Origin: V1-33 sp039795165
Lineage (GTDB): Bacteria > Verrucomicrobiota > Verrucomicrobiia > Verrucomicrobiales > V1-33
Reading direction: 5' to 3'
NCBI GenBank assembly: GCA_039795165.1
Contig: JBDKER010000019.1
Span: 19,443-83,442 of the forward strand
Length of the DNA: 64,000 bases
Of the stretch, positions 42,971 to 54,200 are shown one piece after another. Position numbers and translations under genes: made by a program. The notes beneath the pieces are model-generated. The model had not been told where the DNA came from. It did no database searches and was given only the letters and a program-made list of their open reading frames with translations. Within the stretch, counting starts at the first letter, position 1. Each line of letters opens with the position of its first letter.

Positions 42971-43540
42971 TCAGCAGAGGAGGTCGCGCAGCGGACCATC
43001 CATCAGCCCGGCTGTCTGCACGAGCTGGCGGAGCACAAGGAGAGCACCGACCGCATCGTAGAGCGCGTCATGGAAGCGCAGTCCCGGGCAGAGAGCATCG
43101 AGTTCGGCGCGGAGGCCGAAGTTCGTGATGAGGGCTTCGAGCGAATAATCCGGGAGGTTAGGCCATGCGCGACGGGCGAGGACGACCGTATCCAGCCACG
43201 GACCGAATCCATGCATCGGAAAGGTGCGGAGAAAGCGCTTCTCCGTGCCGGCGCTGTGCGCTACCACCACGGCTCCGGCGAGGCGGCTGCGGAATGCGGG
43301 CCAGAGCACTCCCATGGCAGGGGCTCCCGCGAGGTCGGCCGTGGAGATGCCATGGACCTGACTGGCCTGCCATGTGACGGCGCGGCCAGGGTTGAGGTAG
43401 GAACGGAAAAAGGAATCGGCGACCATCGAAGTTCCCCGCATTGACGCCATGCCGCACTGCACCGGGGCGTCGGTCATCCCGGGAGCGGCCCCCGCGCTTT
43501 CGAAGTCGATGGCCGTGAACAGAGCGTCGCGGACGAGCAT
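42971..43540 (-). CDS. DnaQ-like 3'-5' exonuclease (DEDD family)
   Basis: 189 residues from ATG 43540 (MLVRDALFTAIDFESAG). Exo I is AIDFESAG with the D and E ligands, Exo II is plausibly in VVVAHSAGTEKRFL, and Exo III is FHDALYDAVGALLVL with the H and D of the DEDDh class. It resembles the epsilon-like or RNase T-like exonucleases that trim DNA or RNA ends. A TTG at 43615 would give 25 more residues (MPFLRSTQACGLLLR...) without family similarity. The gap to sodA is 171 bp, divergent. Confidence 0.82.
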   Translation of the reverse strand: MLVRDALFTAIDFESAGAAPGMTDAPVQCGMASMRGTSMVADSFFRSYLNPGRAVTWQASQVHGISTADLAGAPAMGVLWPAFRSRLAGAVVVAHSAGTEKRFLRTFPMHGFGPWLDTVVLARRAWPNLPDYSLEALITNFGLRAELDALCPGLRFHDALYDAVGALLVLRQLVQTAGLMDGPLRDLLC

Positions 43541-43711
43541 GGGAGCTGCACATGCGGTTTCTCCGCGACCACGCAAGAGCAGACCGCACGCTTGCGTGGA
43601 GCGGAGGAAGGGCAATCATCCGCGGCGCGCCTGCAGACGTTTCTCTGCGCGATCAACGGGATCTCCCGCGATCCGGCTTCTGCAATCATCAAACCCTTCC
43701 CACTCTTTACT

Positions 43712-44341
43712 ATGGCACACACACTTCCTGCCCTTCCCTATGCGCACGACGCCCTTGAGCCGCATATCGACACCCGCACCATGGAAATCCACCATGGCAA
43801 GCACCACCAGGCGTACATCACGAACCTGAACAATGCGATCGCTGGACAGGCTGAACTCGAGGCGAAATCCGCCGAGGAACTGATCCGCGATCTGGCGGCG
43901 GTGCCTGAGGGTATCCGCACGGCTGTCCGCAACAATGCGGGTGGTCATGTGAATCACAGTTTCTTCTGGACCCTCATGGCTCCGGGCAAAGGCGGCGCAC
44001 CGTCCGGCGAGCTGGCGGCCGCCATCGAGTCGGCCTTCGGCAGCTTTGACAACTTCAAGGCTGAGTTCGCTAAGGCGGCGACGACGCGGTTTGGATCCGG
44101 CTGGGCATGGCTCGTCGTGGAAGACGGCAAGCTGTCGGTTTGTTCGACGGCGAATCAGGATTCACCGCTCATGGGCAAGGCCGTGGCTGGATGTTCCGGG
44201 GCCCCGATTCTCGGGCTCGATGTGTGGGAACACGCCTACTACCTGCATTATCAGAACCGCCGCCCGGATTACATCGGGGCCTTCTGGAATGTCGTGAACT
44301 GGGATGCGGTCGCTGCGCTCTACGGCCAGGCGAAAGGCTGA
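43712..44341 (+). CDS. sodA: Superoxide dismutase (Mn-type residues)
   Basis: 209 residues. Metal ligands are His in MEIHHGKHHQAYI, His in GGHVNHSFFW, and Asp/His in LDVWEHAYYLHY. The GGH context and the Gln in STANQDSPLMG are the pattern of Mn-dependent rather than Fe-dependent enzymes, though cambialistic activity cannot be excluded. It is cytoplasmic, with no signal peptide. The start at 43712 (MAHTLPALPYAHDALEPHID) is the family N-terminus; an in-frame extension of 40 codons is probably leader. A terminator follows at 44368. Confidence 0.95.
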   Translation: MAHTLPALPYAHDALEPHIDTRTMEIHHGKHHQAYITNLNNAIAGQAELEAKSAEELIRDLAAVPEGIRTAVRNNAGGHVNHSFFWTLMAPGKGGAPSGELAAAIESAFGSFDNFKAEFAKAATTRFGSGWAWLVVEDGKLSVCSTANQDSPLMGKAVAGCSGAPILGLDVWEHAYYLHYQNRRPDYIGAFWNVVNWDAVAALYGQAKG

Positions 44342-44367
44342 TTTCTGCGCATCTGAAACGAATTGCG

Positions 44368-44407
44368 GGGCTGAAGTGCTGCGGTGCTTCAGCCCTGTTT
44401 CGTTTTC
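44368..44407 (+). terminator. Rho-independent terminator of sodA
   Basis: A 9-bp perfect stem (GGGCTGAAG at 44368-44376, CTTCAGCCC at 44387-44395) extends to 12 pairs with wobbles, and is followed by TGTTTCGTTTTC. It fills the gap to the convergent gene that ends at 44408. Confidence 0.82.
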
Positions 44408-45226
44408 TCATTCATCTGTCCAGCGTTCGCGGATGCGGACGATGCTGCGGGCGCGGCCCGTGGCGGTTTCGATGTCGATGCAGGCCCCGCAGACGAGGAC
44501 CGGACCGGGCGCGACCCGGTAGCGGGCGGGTAGACCCGTACGGAATTTCCCGAGGACGGGGTCTGGCGCGCTTCCAATGATGCTGTTTTCCGGGCCGCAC
44601 ATGCCAGCGTCGCAAAGGAAAGCCGTGCCGCCTGGCAGAATCCGTTCGTCCGCCGTCTGCACATGCGTGTGGGTACCGACCACCCCTGAGACCCGGCCAT
44701 CGAGGTGCCAGCCGATCGCAACCTTTTCACTGGTCGCTTCCGCATGGAAGTCGACGAAAATGATCGGTGTTTCTGTGCGCAGCCGTTCCACTTCCGCGTC
44801 GAGGGCGACGAAGGGATTTTCGAGGGGGGGCTGAATGAACGTGCGGCCCTGGGCATTGATGACGGCGACTTTGCCCTTCGCCGTTTCGAGGACGACACTC
44901 CCCTGCCCCGGAGTTCCGGCCGGGTAATTGAGCGGTCGCAGCATGCGGGGTTCCCCGGCCATGTAATCGATGATCTCAGCCTGATCCCAGATGTGGTCGC
45001 CACTCGTCACGACCGCCGCCCCGGCACGCATCAGACCAATCGCCAGTTTCGGAGTAATCCCTCGTCCGGCCGCGGAATTCTCGCCATTCACGACCGCGAA
45101 ATCGATGTGGCAGGACTCGCGGAATTTCGGGAGCAGAGCATGAACCGCCTTCCGGCCGGGTTCGCCGAAGACGTCGCCGAGAAACAGAAGTCGGAGGATT
45201 CCGGAATCAGGAGGAGGTAGCTGCAC
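44408..45226 (-). CDS. YmdB-type metallophosphoesterase (TIGR00282)
   Basis: 272 residues. LLFLGDVFGEPGRKAV, FAVVNGENSAAGRGITPK, SGDHIWDQAEI, VDFHAEATSEKVAIGWHLDG and VVGTHTHVQTADERILPGG match the YmdB/TIGR00282 family, which has 2',3'-cyclic nucleotide phosphodiesterase activity in Bacillus and controls biofilm and motility. Metal-binding D, N and H residues are all present. It is cytoplasmic. The gene is convergent with sodA and its terminator. The 72-bp gap on the far side separates it from the end of the giant gene. Confidence 0.9.
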   Translation of the reverse strand: MQLPPPDSGILRLLFLGDVFGEPGRKAVHALLPKFRESCHIDFAVVNGENSAAGRGITPKLAIGLMRAGAAVVTSGDHIWDQAEIIDYMAGEPRMLRPLNYPAGTPGQGSVVLETAKGKVAVINAQGRTFIQPPLENPFVALDAEVERLRTETPIIFVDFHAEATSEKVAIGWHLDGRVSGVVGTHTHVQTADERILPGGTAFLCDAGMCGPENSIIGSAPDPVLGKFRTGLPARYRVAPGPVLVCGACIDIETATGRARSIVRIRERWTDE

Positions 45227-45298
45227 GGCAGTCGCTTTGGCCTACGTCAGCGGAATTGTCCACGGTCATTCACCGAAACCTGACAGGGCCTCGCCAAC

Positions 45299-48200
45299 TT
45301 ACGGCATTTTCCTGACCCGGTAGAATCGGAAGGCGTCGGTTTTCGGATGGCTGAGGGTGCGTGGCGCTCCCTGGTCGATCCACTGGACGCGGGTGCCGGC
45401 GGCGCGGATGCGCACGAGGGAATTCGTCCAGGTGCGGCCATCGCGGCTGTACTGGACCTGATAGAGCGCGCCGGGATCGGCAGGGAATTCCAGCAGGAGA
45501 GCCCCCCCGGGAAGCGCTTCGAGGCGGTCGATGGCAAGTCCTGTGCCGTCGCCGTGGTGATCGAGCGGCAGCGTTGGCACCGTGGACAATTGCGGGGCCG
45601 AAACCGGCCGGCGATCGGCGCTGTAGTATTCGAGCACGAGGGAAACCGACGCTCCAGGGGCGACTGGTTGGTAATGTCCGGCGCACGGCTGCGTCCCGAG
45701 GCAATCGCTGGCATTGTAGAGTTCCACGCCGGACGGCAGGCCATTGACGCGGATCTCGAATCCACCGATGGCTCGCTGTCCGTCATTGCGGACAGTGACC
45801 TGCTGTTCCCAGAGTCCTGTCTGGCGGTTCAGGGTGAGGGCCGACTGCTGCGTGATGGCTGGCGGCGGGAGATCGGGAAGCACCACCGTAAACGTGCTGC
45901 GCGACGACGTGCCATCCCGGTCGCTTACCTCGACGGCCACCAGCGAAGTGCCACTGACATAGGGGGTGTAGCGGATCGTGAGGCGTCCGGCCGCATCAAA
46001 GGAAAGTTCCCGGAAGATATCCGGATTCGTGATCCCCAGCACGCGCCACGTAAGCACCTCGCCCGCATCGGGATCGAACACGTAGGGCGCAAAATCAATG
46101 ACCGCATCACTGCCCGCCGCACCCGCCGACACATCCGGAGGCACCGTGCTGAATACCGGAACATCATTGACCGGATTGACCGTCAGCGTGAACGGTGCGT
46201 CCACGAACAGACCTTCCGGATCGGCGCAGCGAACCGTCACCGTAAGGACACCATTGGCATTCCGCTGTGGCACCAGATCGAGCTGACCACCCGCAACACT
46301 GACCGCGACAACATCCGGTCGCGACGAAACTGCCGTGAACGTGAGCGCGGCATCCGGCGATTCAATGTCTGCAAAGAACTGCGTCAGATCGATGCGGAAG
46401 GCCGGAGCGTCTTCATCGATCGTGACCGGCGGCAGCGACCCCGTGGGCGCATCATTCACCGGATTGACCGTCAGCGTGAACGGCGCGTCGACGAACAAGC
46501 CTTCCGGATCAGCGCAGCGCACCGTCACCGTGAGGACACCATTCGCATTCTGCTGCGGCACCAGATCGAGCTGACCACCCGCGACACTGACCGCGACCAC
46601 CTCAGGCCGCGACGAAACTGCCGTGAACGTGAGCGCGGCATCCGGCGATTCAATGTCAGCAAAGAACTGCGTCAGATCGATGCGGAAGGCCGGAGCGTCT
46701 TCATCGATCGTGACCGGCGGCAGCGATCCCGTGGGCACATCATTCACCGGATTGACCGTCAAGGTGAACGGAGCGTCGACGAACAAACCTTCCGGATCAG
46801 CGCAGCGCACCGTCACCGTGAGGACACCATTCGCATTCTGCTGCGGCACCAGATCGAGCTGACCACCCGCGACACTGACCGCGACCACCTCAGGCCGCGA
46901 CGAAACTGCCGTGAAGGTGAGTGCGGCATCCGGCGATTCAATGTCTGCAAAGAACTGCGTCAGATCGATGCGGAAGGCCGGAGCGTCTTCATCGATCGTG
47001 ACCGGCGGCAGCGATCCCGTGGGCGCATCATTCACCGGATTGACCGTAATCACGATGAGGGCGTCGGCCGAGAGTCCGCCGGCGTCGGTGCCTCGGACCG
47101 TGAGGCGTGCTTCGCCATTTGCGTTGGGGAGGTAGCGAACCCGCAGACGGTCGCCTGCGATGTCTGCCGCAACGACGTTTCCGGCATTGCTGACGAGCGA
47201 CCACGCGAGGCTGGCGGTTTCCTCATCGATGACGAGGGGACGCAGATCGATTTCCTCATCGGCGGCGTCCTCGTCGCGCACGAGAGCCACCGGAGCTGCG
47301 GCCACCGGGTTGTCATTGACCTCAATCACCGGAACCGTCAGCGACCATGTCGTCTGACGACCCGAATTGTCGGACACGCGCAACTGGACCGGAGCGCTGC
47401 CTGTATCCGCCTGCGCCGCCGTGCCGCTGAGCACCCCATTGGCAAACGTCATCCAGCCCGGCAGCGAAAGGGCCTCGACCGTGAGCACGGCATCAGGATC
47501 AGGATGCGTGACCTCCGGTTTCCATGACCACGCGATGTCTTCCGTGGCTGGTGGCACGCCCGATTCCACAAAGGCCGGCAGCGGCTGAAGCACCGGCGAC
47601 GTCCATGCCGTGAAGTAGCCCGGCAGCGTCGTGCTGTTCTGCGCCGACGTCCGGCTTTCAGATAGAAGAGCCGCCTGCGTGAGCGAGAAACTGGTCGCAT
47701 TGCCATGGCCCGCCGTGATCTGCTGACCAAGGATACCGCCGACTGCCAGATTCTGCACGTTCAATGTGTTAGGCGGCGTCAGCGCACGGATCGCTTTCCC
47801 ATCGGTTTCAAACGAACGGAATGCGTTCTGGCCGAACGTGTAGAATTTCCCGTCGCGACCGACTGCAAAGGCCTGATGCGGTGCTCCGCTCGCGAGTGTG
47901 ACGTCGGAGCCCCATGTTTCCGTGGACTCGCTGAAAGCGCGTACAATTCCGTCGGAACTCATCCCGAAGATCGCACCGCCGGGCCCCATGGCCACGCGGG
48001 ACGGCATCCAGTCGCCGCTGAACGGACGCCATTCGCCGCTGAGTGCGTGGAAGCGGCCACGGTTCATGACGGCCCAGTCGCCAGCCATGCAGAGGTCTCC
48101 TTCGCTCCAGTTCGAAACACTGCGGATGCCCGGAAGCGGGACGTGCTGCCAGCGCTGCAATCCAGGATCATACGTGCTCAGATGAACCTGGGTGCTGCCA

Positions 48201-51200
48201 TTATTGTAGTCGTGATTGAGCACATGGAGCCGTCCGAGACGGTCCGTGGTGACGCCGGCGATGCGCGCGGTGGCATTGAATGGCGTGCCAAGGGTACGTT
48301 CCACCGTAATGGTCTGGCGGACCGCTGCGGAAGCGGGGTCGGCGTACTCGCGGATCACCCCGGCACCACTGAGCAGGGCGCTGCCCGGAGCGAAGAGCGG
48401 CTGCGCGATGGGGCCGACCGCCAATTGGATGTTTCCGGCGGTGAGCTGCGAAGTCCCATCGGAGATGCGGACTTCATACGTTCCGGCGGCGAGCGATCCG
48501 GCACGGGTGATGCGGAGGCGGCTGCCGGTGGCTCCCGTGATTTCCTTGCCATCGCGGAACCAGCGGTACTGCAGCGGGGCCTTCCCGAGCGCCTGCACTT
48601 CCATGACGGCGTCGCCACCGAAATCCACCCGCTGCGAAACAGGAGCCCGCACCACCCGGAGCTGCGCCGTCTCGGAATCCGAGAGCACCTCCAGCCCAGC
48701 ACTCAGCACATGGAACCGCGGCGCACCCGCGGTCTGTTTGGTGACGACCACAAAGCCGCCATCCGGGCCCGGCAGAATGCGCCATGGCGCTCCCGAAACC
48801 GTCACGGCCGCCTCGCGGACCCACGAAGCCGACCACCGCTGCACGCGCGTCACTTCCTGTATCTCGGAGTTTTCAAGGGTGATCAACTGCCCGCCCTGCC
48901 AGCGCATATCGACGGCACGCGTACCCAGTTCCCGCACCGCCACCATGTCACTGCTGCGGAAAACGGTGCCACTGCCCATCATCACAAGGGCTCCGTCCTC
49001 ACTAACCCGGATGGGACCAGAGAAATCGTAGCCGCCATGATACGGAGTCTCTCCCACCGTCCCGATCTTGCCATCGCTGCCGATCGTTTCGAAATGCAGG
49101 TCGCTCGGACTCTGGTCGCGGTAGAAATACATTCTGCGCCGGACCGGATCCCATGTGTATTCATCCGATCGGTAATTCCAGTCGCGCGACGCCACTTTCT
49201 CGCCCGCCGCATTGTACACGTAGTGCGTGACCCATGGAGACGTCGGATCTACCCCAAAGAGGAACTCGCCGGCGGTGGCAAGCCCCAGTACCTGGGCAGG
49301 CAGTGAAACAAATGGTTCCGGAGCCGCCGATGTCAGCGGGAATTTCCAGATGTCACGCCCACCGTCGCTGAAATGCAGCCGGTCATTGGCAGCGTCATAC
49401 GCCAACCAGTTCGGCACCGTTCCCAGCAACTGCGATCCCGTATACTTCCGTTCCGTGGGCGACCAGCGGAAGAGACTGAGATGCTCCCGGCTGACGACGC
49501 GCAAGGCTCCGTCGCGGTCGACAAAAACATCGTAGGGATCGTACGGCAGCCCCACCGGATCGACAGGCTGGCCGGGTTCAGGGACAAACAACTGGGCGAA
49601 GGGAACGACTTCGATGACCATGCCATTCGGCGACGATCCCGATGCGGCAAACACGAGGACATCACTGCCGCTCACCGCGAGTCTGCGTGGCTGCGTGGCC
49701 GCGAGAGTGACCGCGCCATTCTGGATCATGTTGTTGCGGAATGACACAACCTGCCCGCCGCGCAGCACAATCGGCAGGTCGCCACCGCGGAAGGTCACAT
49801 CCGTGAAGCCATTGCCCGAAAGCCGGTTCACATAGCTAAGCGACCGTGCGCCGTACATGGTACCTGATTCATCAATGACCCGGGTCCCGTCCGGGAAGGT
49901 CCATGTGAAGAAGGCATTGGCGAATCCACCGAAGGCCGGGCCCGATCCACTGGCCCGCTGCGTGCCATCGGGAGCGAGGTCGAAGAAGTGCACCGTGGCG
50001 GCACTGCTGCCCGGACCGCGGTAGAAAACCCGGCCATTGAGGGGATGCACACTCGGGCCCGAAAATCCCGTATTCACCGAAAAACTGCTGAGGGCGACTC
50101 CCGTGCGGCGGTTGTACGTGCGCACCGTGCCGTCGTAGATCCCGAGCACTTCGCCGGTCGTGAAGATGCTGCTGATCTGCACGGCGCGCGATGTGATGAG
50201 CTGACGGCCGCTGCCATCAAGGTTCCAGCGCACGAGATCACGGTCTTCCGCCGCATAGATTCCAAAATCGTCGACCCAGAGCGCGACTGCCGCTCCCTGC
50301 ATGGCCACCGGGGTCAGCCATTGCCGCGTCGACAGATCGTAGCGCTCGATCCGGAAGGGACCATTGAACGCAAAGTACTGCACATTCCCAGAGCGGTGCG
50401 CCAGATCCAGAAACACCCCGCCAAGCGCCGGTGGCTTCACGGTAATGGAATTCGATTCCGTGCTCCCGGTGGCATTGATTGCACGGATCCGCAGGGTGTG
50501 ATCAATCCCTGGTTCAAGGGTCGTGACGGTCGCCGTCGTCGTGTTGAACGGCAAGGTCTGCAGGGTCGTCCATGTTCCTCCGCTGAGGCGTTCGAGCACA
50601 AAGCTGTCTTCGTTGGTCGAGTTATCCCGCCATGATAGCCGAACCCGCTCGCTGCTCAGTTCCGTGGCCGTGAGCAGGGTCGGAGCAGTCGGAACAGAAG
50701 CAAACGACATCGTCGCCACCCCGATCTGGGCCGACATATCCCCAAGCGTGAGACCACGGTTTACCTGCACACGGAAGAAATACTGCGAATTGGCTGTGAG
50801 ACCGCTGCTGGTGTAGCTGGTCGTGTTCGGGCCGACCGGGAACACGGTATCCGTGCCCGTGGGCGTCGTCCTGCGCAGCACCCGGAACCCAGTTTCATTG
50901 TTCGCGTTATCCTTCCATGAAATCGTGATGGAATTGTGCGAAACACGGCTCGCGAAAAGATTGTATGGTTCACCGATCGGTTGATCCGGTACATCAAGCG
51001 TCCGCACCGTCCAGACGGCGCTCGGATCGGCAACGAGTGCACCCGCCAGCGCCACTACTCGGAAGTCATAAAGGGTGCTGTGCGTTAGGCCCGTCACGGT
51101 GACCTTGGTCGCGCCCGCGGCAGCCGTGGCCCCGGTCAACCATGCGCCACCGGATCCCGAGACACGGTATTCAGCCCGGAAGCTGGTTTCGTTGTCCGAG

Positions 51201-54200
51201 AGGTCGGCCCATTCCAAAGTGACCGATTGATCCGTCCGCGCGCCGCTGGTGAGGGAACCTGGTGGGGTTGGTTTGACCGGAGAAAGGAAGGTCGGCACGA
51301 GGTCGGCATCGGTGATGACGAAGCGCGGGGCTCCATCGAACTGAGTGACCACGAGGAATCCGGTTCCGGCGGTCATGACACGGACGGGCGTCCCATTGAG
51401 CTGGCGGGTGGTGGGACCGAGATTGAGGGACGGTCCGAGCCAGCGCTGAATCTGCGTGCTGCCATTGAGGAGACGGATGCTCACCAGTTCATTGCCCGAC
51501 CAGTCGAGGTCGCGGACGGCATTGCTCAGGGTGGTGGCCACCGTGAGATCGGTGGCCCTGAGGACCTGACCGCTCGCCACCGCCACGCGCTCGCCATCAT
51601 TGCGCACCCGGATGGGAGTCGCCCACTGGTAATTGCCATGATACGGGGATTCCCCGCCACCTTGCACCACCCCCGCCGCACTGACGGACCTCCACTCGAT
51701 ATCATAGGGCGAAACTCCCTCCGTGAGGTTGTAAACGCGGCGCCGCACGGGGTCCCATGTGATTTCCGTACCGATATTGGCGCGGGTGAATTCAGTCACC
51801 ACGGCTCCATTGGCATTGTAGGAAGTGTAGCCGTTCAGGCTGCCGCCACTCGCAAAGACCGAGGTGCCCGCTGCGGCAAGGCCAGTGACTGGTCCCTCGA
51901 AGGACGCAAAATCCACTTCCGCAGGATTCTCCGCTTTCGTGTCGATCATGCGGATTCTGCTGCTCCCGTAGCCAAGATACAGACGCTGATTGAGCGGTGA
52001 ATAAGCGATGCGGTTGGGCGCGCCCAGCAGCGGAACGGTGGCGAGGTAGTCCCGGTCCGTCAGCGACCAGCGGAACAGACAGAGATTCGACCGACTCAGA
52101 ATCCAGAGGACGCCGTCGTCGGTCCGCACGATTTCATCAGCCGTGTACGGCAGTCCGCGTGGCTCGATGGGGACCGCGGGATCGCCGGCTCCGATGGCCG
52201 TGAGAGCGACGGTTTCAATACGGTAGCCGGTGGAGGAAACTCCATCCTTGGCAAAGACGGTGGCCTGGTTCCCCTGCACGGCGACCCGCACCGGTTCGGC
52301 ACTGGTGAGGGCGACGGATCCCATTTCCTGCATGGTCCGGCTGTATCCATGGAGCCGGGTGCCCCGGAGCACGACCGGCACGTCAGGACCACGGAAGGCC
52401 ATGTCCTTGAAGGCCGATCCCACCGTTCCAAGATACAGCAATCCATCCGTCGAATAGATCGTGCCCGCATCATCGAAGACCCGGCCTCCCCCGGGCGGAA
52501 CAAAAGTGCGCGAGGCCGATGGGTAGTTGCCATGGTAGGCACTGTCGTTCCCTCCGGCCAATTGTCCGTCATCCCTCACATCAAGGTAAAGGATGTCCGA
52601 TGGGGAAACGCCCTCGTTCCGTGCAAAGGCACGCTTGAGCATGGGATCGTAGCTCAACCCCCGCAGGTTGGTGGAGATCGAGAACGTGCTCAAGGGAGCG
52701 CCCGTCGTCTTCCGGTTCGTCGCCCATCCCGTCCCCGTACTGCGGCTCACGAGGACCGTATCGGTCGCATACATGAGCGTGACCGTCCCCGGCATTTCCA
52801 TGAGCGTCTGGCGACCCGTGCCATCGAGCCCGTAGCGCACCACCTTGCGGCCCTCCGCCACAAAGATGCCACCATCATCAACCCACAGGGACGTGACCGT
52901 GCCTTCCAGCGGAATCAGCGGCATGGAAACCTTCGCTTCCAGATCGTACCGCTCGATCCGGTTCGGACCATTGAAGGCAAGGTAATAGACATTGCCGTGG
53001 CGCATCGCCATTTCGAGGAATTCGCCCCCCTGCGGCAGCGTCTTCGTGGTCACGGTGGCCGACGCCACACTGCCGCTCGTATTCCCCGCCCTCACCCGGA
53101 AACTGTACCCCGTATTCGGAGTAAGCCCCGTCACCACATACGTCCGCACATTGAAGCCAACCGTGCCCACATTCGACCACGTCGTCACAGGATTCGCCGA
53201 ACGATCAATCAGGAAGCTGTCTTCGTTTAGCGAATTATCCGTCCATGTAAGGCGCACGGAATTCGCGGTGATCTCGGAAACCGTCACGCCCGTGGGCGCT
53301 GCCGGGGTGCCATTCGCAGACAGCGTCCTCAGTTCGATCTGCGGCGAGATGTCGCCGAGTATCGCTCCATTGAAAACCTGCACACGGTAATAATACGTCG
53401 TGTTGGCAGTGAGCCCGCTGTCAGTGAAATTGGTCACGCCGGCGCCCACCGTCCGTACCGTTTCCGTACCCGTCGGAGTCAGCGACCGCAGAATCCGGAA
53501 GCCGGTCTCGTTATTCGCATTGTCGGTCCAGTTGATGGTCACGCTCGTTGCGTACACCCTCGTGACCGCAAGATTGTAGGGAGCACCCACTGGTTCATCG
53601 GCGGAAATGAGCGTCCGTGCCGTCAGCACAGCCGAGGGATCCGATGAAATCGTTTCCACGATGGCGAGCACGCGGAATTCGTATTCGACTCCCGCGCTGA
53701 GGCCGCTTTGCGTGGCGGAAGTCGATCCAGCCGGCAGTTCCAGCCCGGTGGTCCATGCGGAACCGGATCCCGCAACGCGGTACTCGATGCGGAACTTCTC
53801 TTCGTTGTCCGACTGGTCTGCCCATTGGAACGAAATGGAATCCACCATCCTTGCGGTGAGAACCGGAGTCCCCGGTGCGACAGGCTTGAGGGCAGACTGA
53901 TAGACCGTGTTGAGCGCATCATCGAGCAGTCGGTACTGCGGAACACCATCGACTGAGGTCACCACGACGTAGCCGGTGGGCAGGGCGAAAATCCTCAGGG
54001 GCAATCCCGCGTACTGCCGCGTGATCCCACCAGTGGTCAGATTGCTTCCGGTCCAGTTCTGCAGTGATGTCAGCGTGCCATTCTTCTGAATGGTCACAAG
54101 GGTCGTGCCCTTCCATGCACCATCGGTGGGAGTGGTCCCGAGCGACTTGATCCATGTCAGGCCAGTGGCATTGAAGACGTCGCCAGCTCCGGTGATGATG

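Noticed and set aside
46181..47044. CRISPR-like array
   Set aside because: The units are 288 bp, contiguous without spacers, and in frame in a protein; there are no cas genes.
45347..47527. 726-codon open frame on the plus strand opposite the giant gene, with repeated Arg/Ile-rich blocks
   Set aside because: The repeated blocks are the complement of the 288-bp coding repeats. No family or signal is seen, and the minus frame is a coherent 3474-residue protein.
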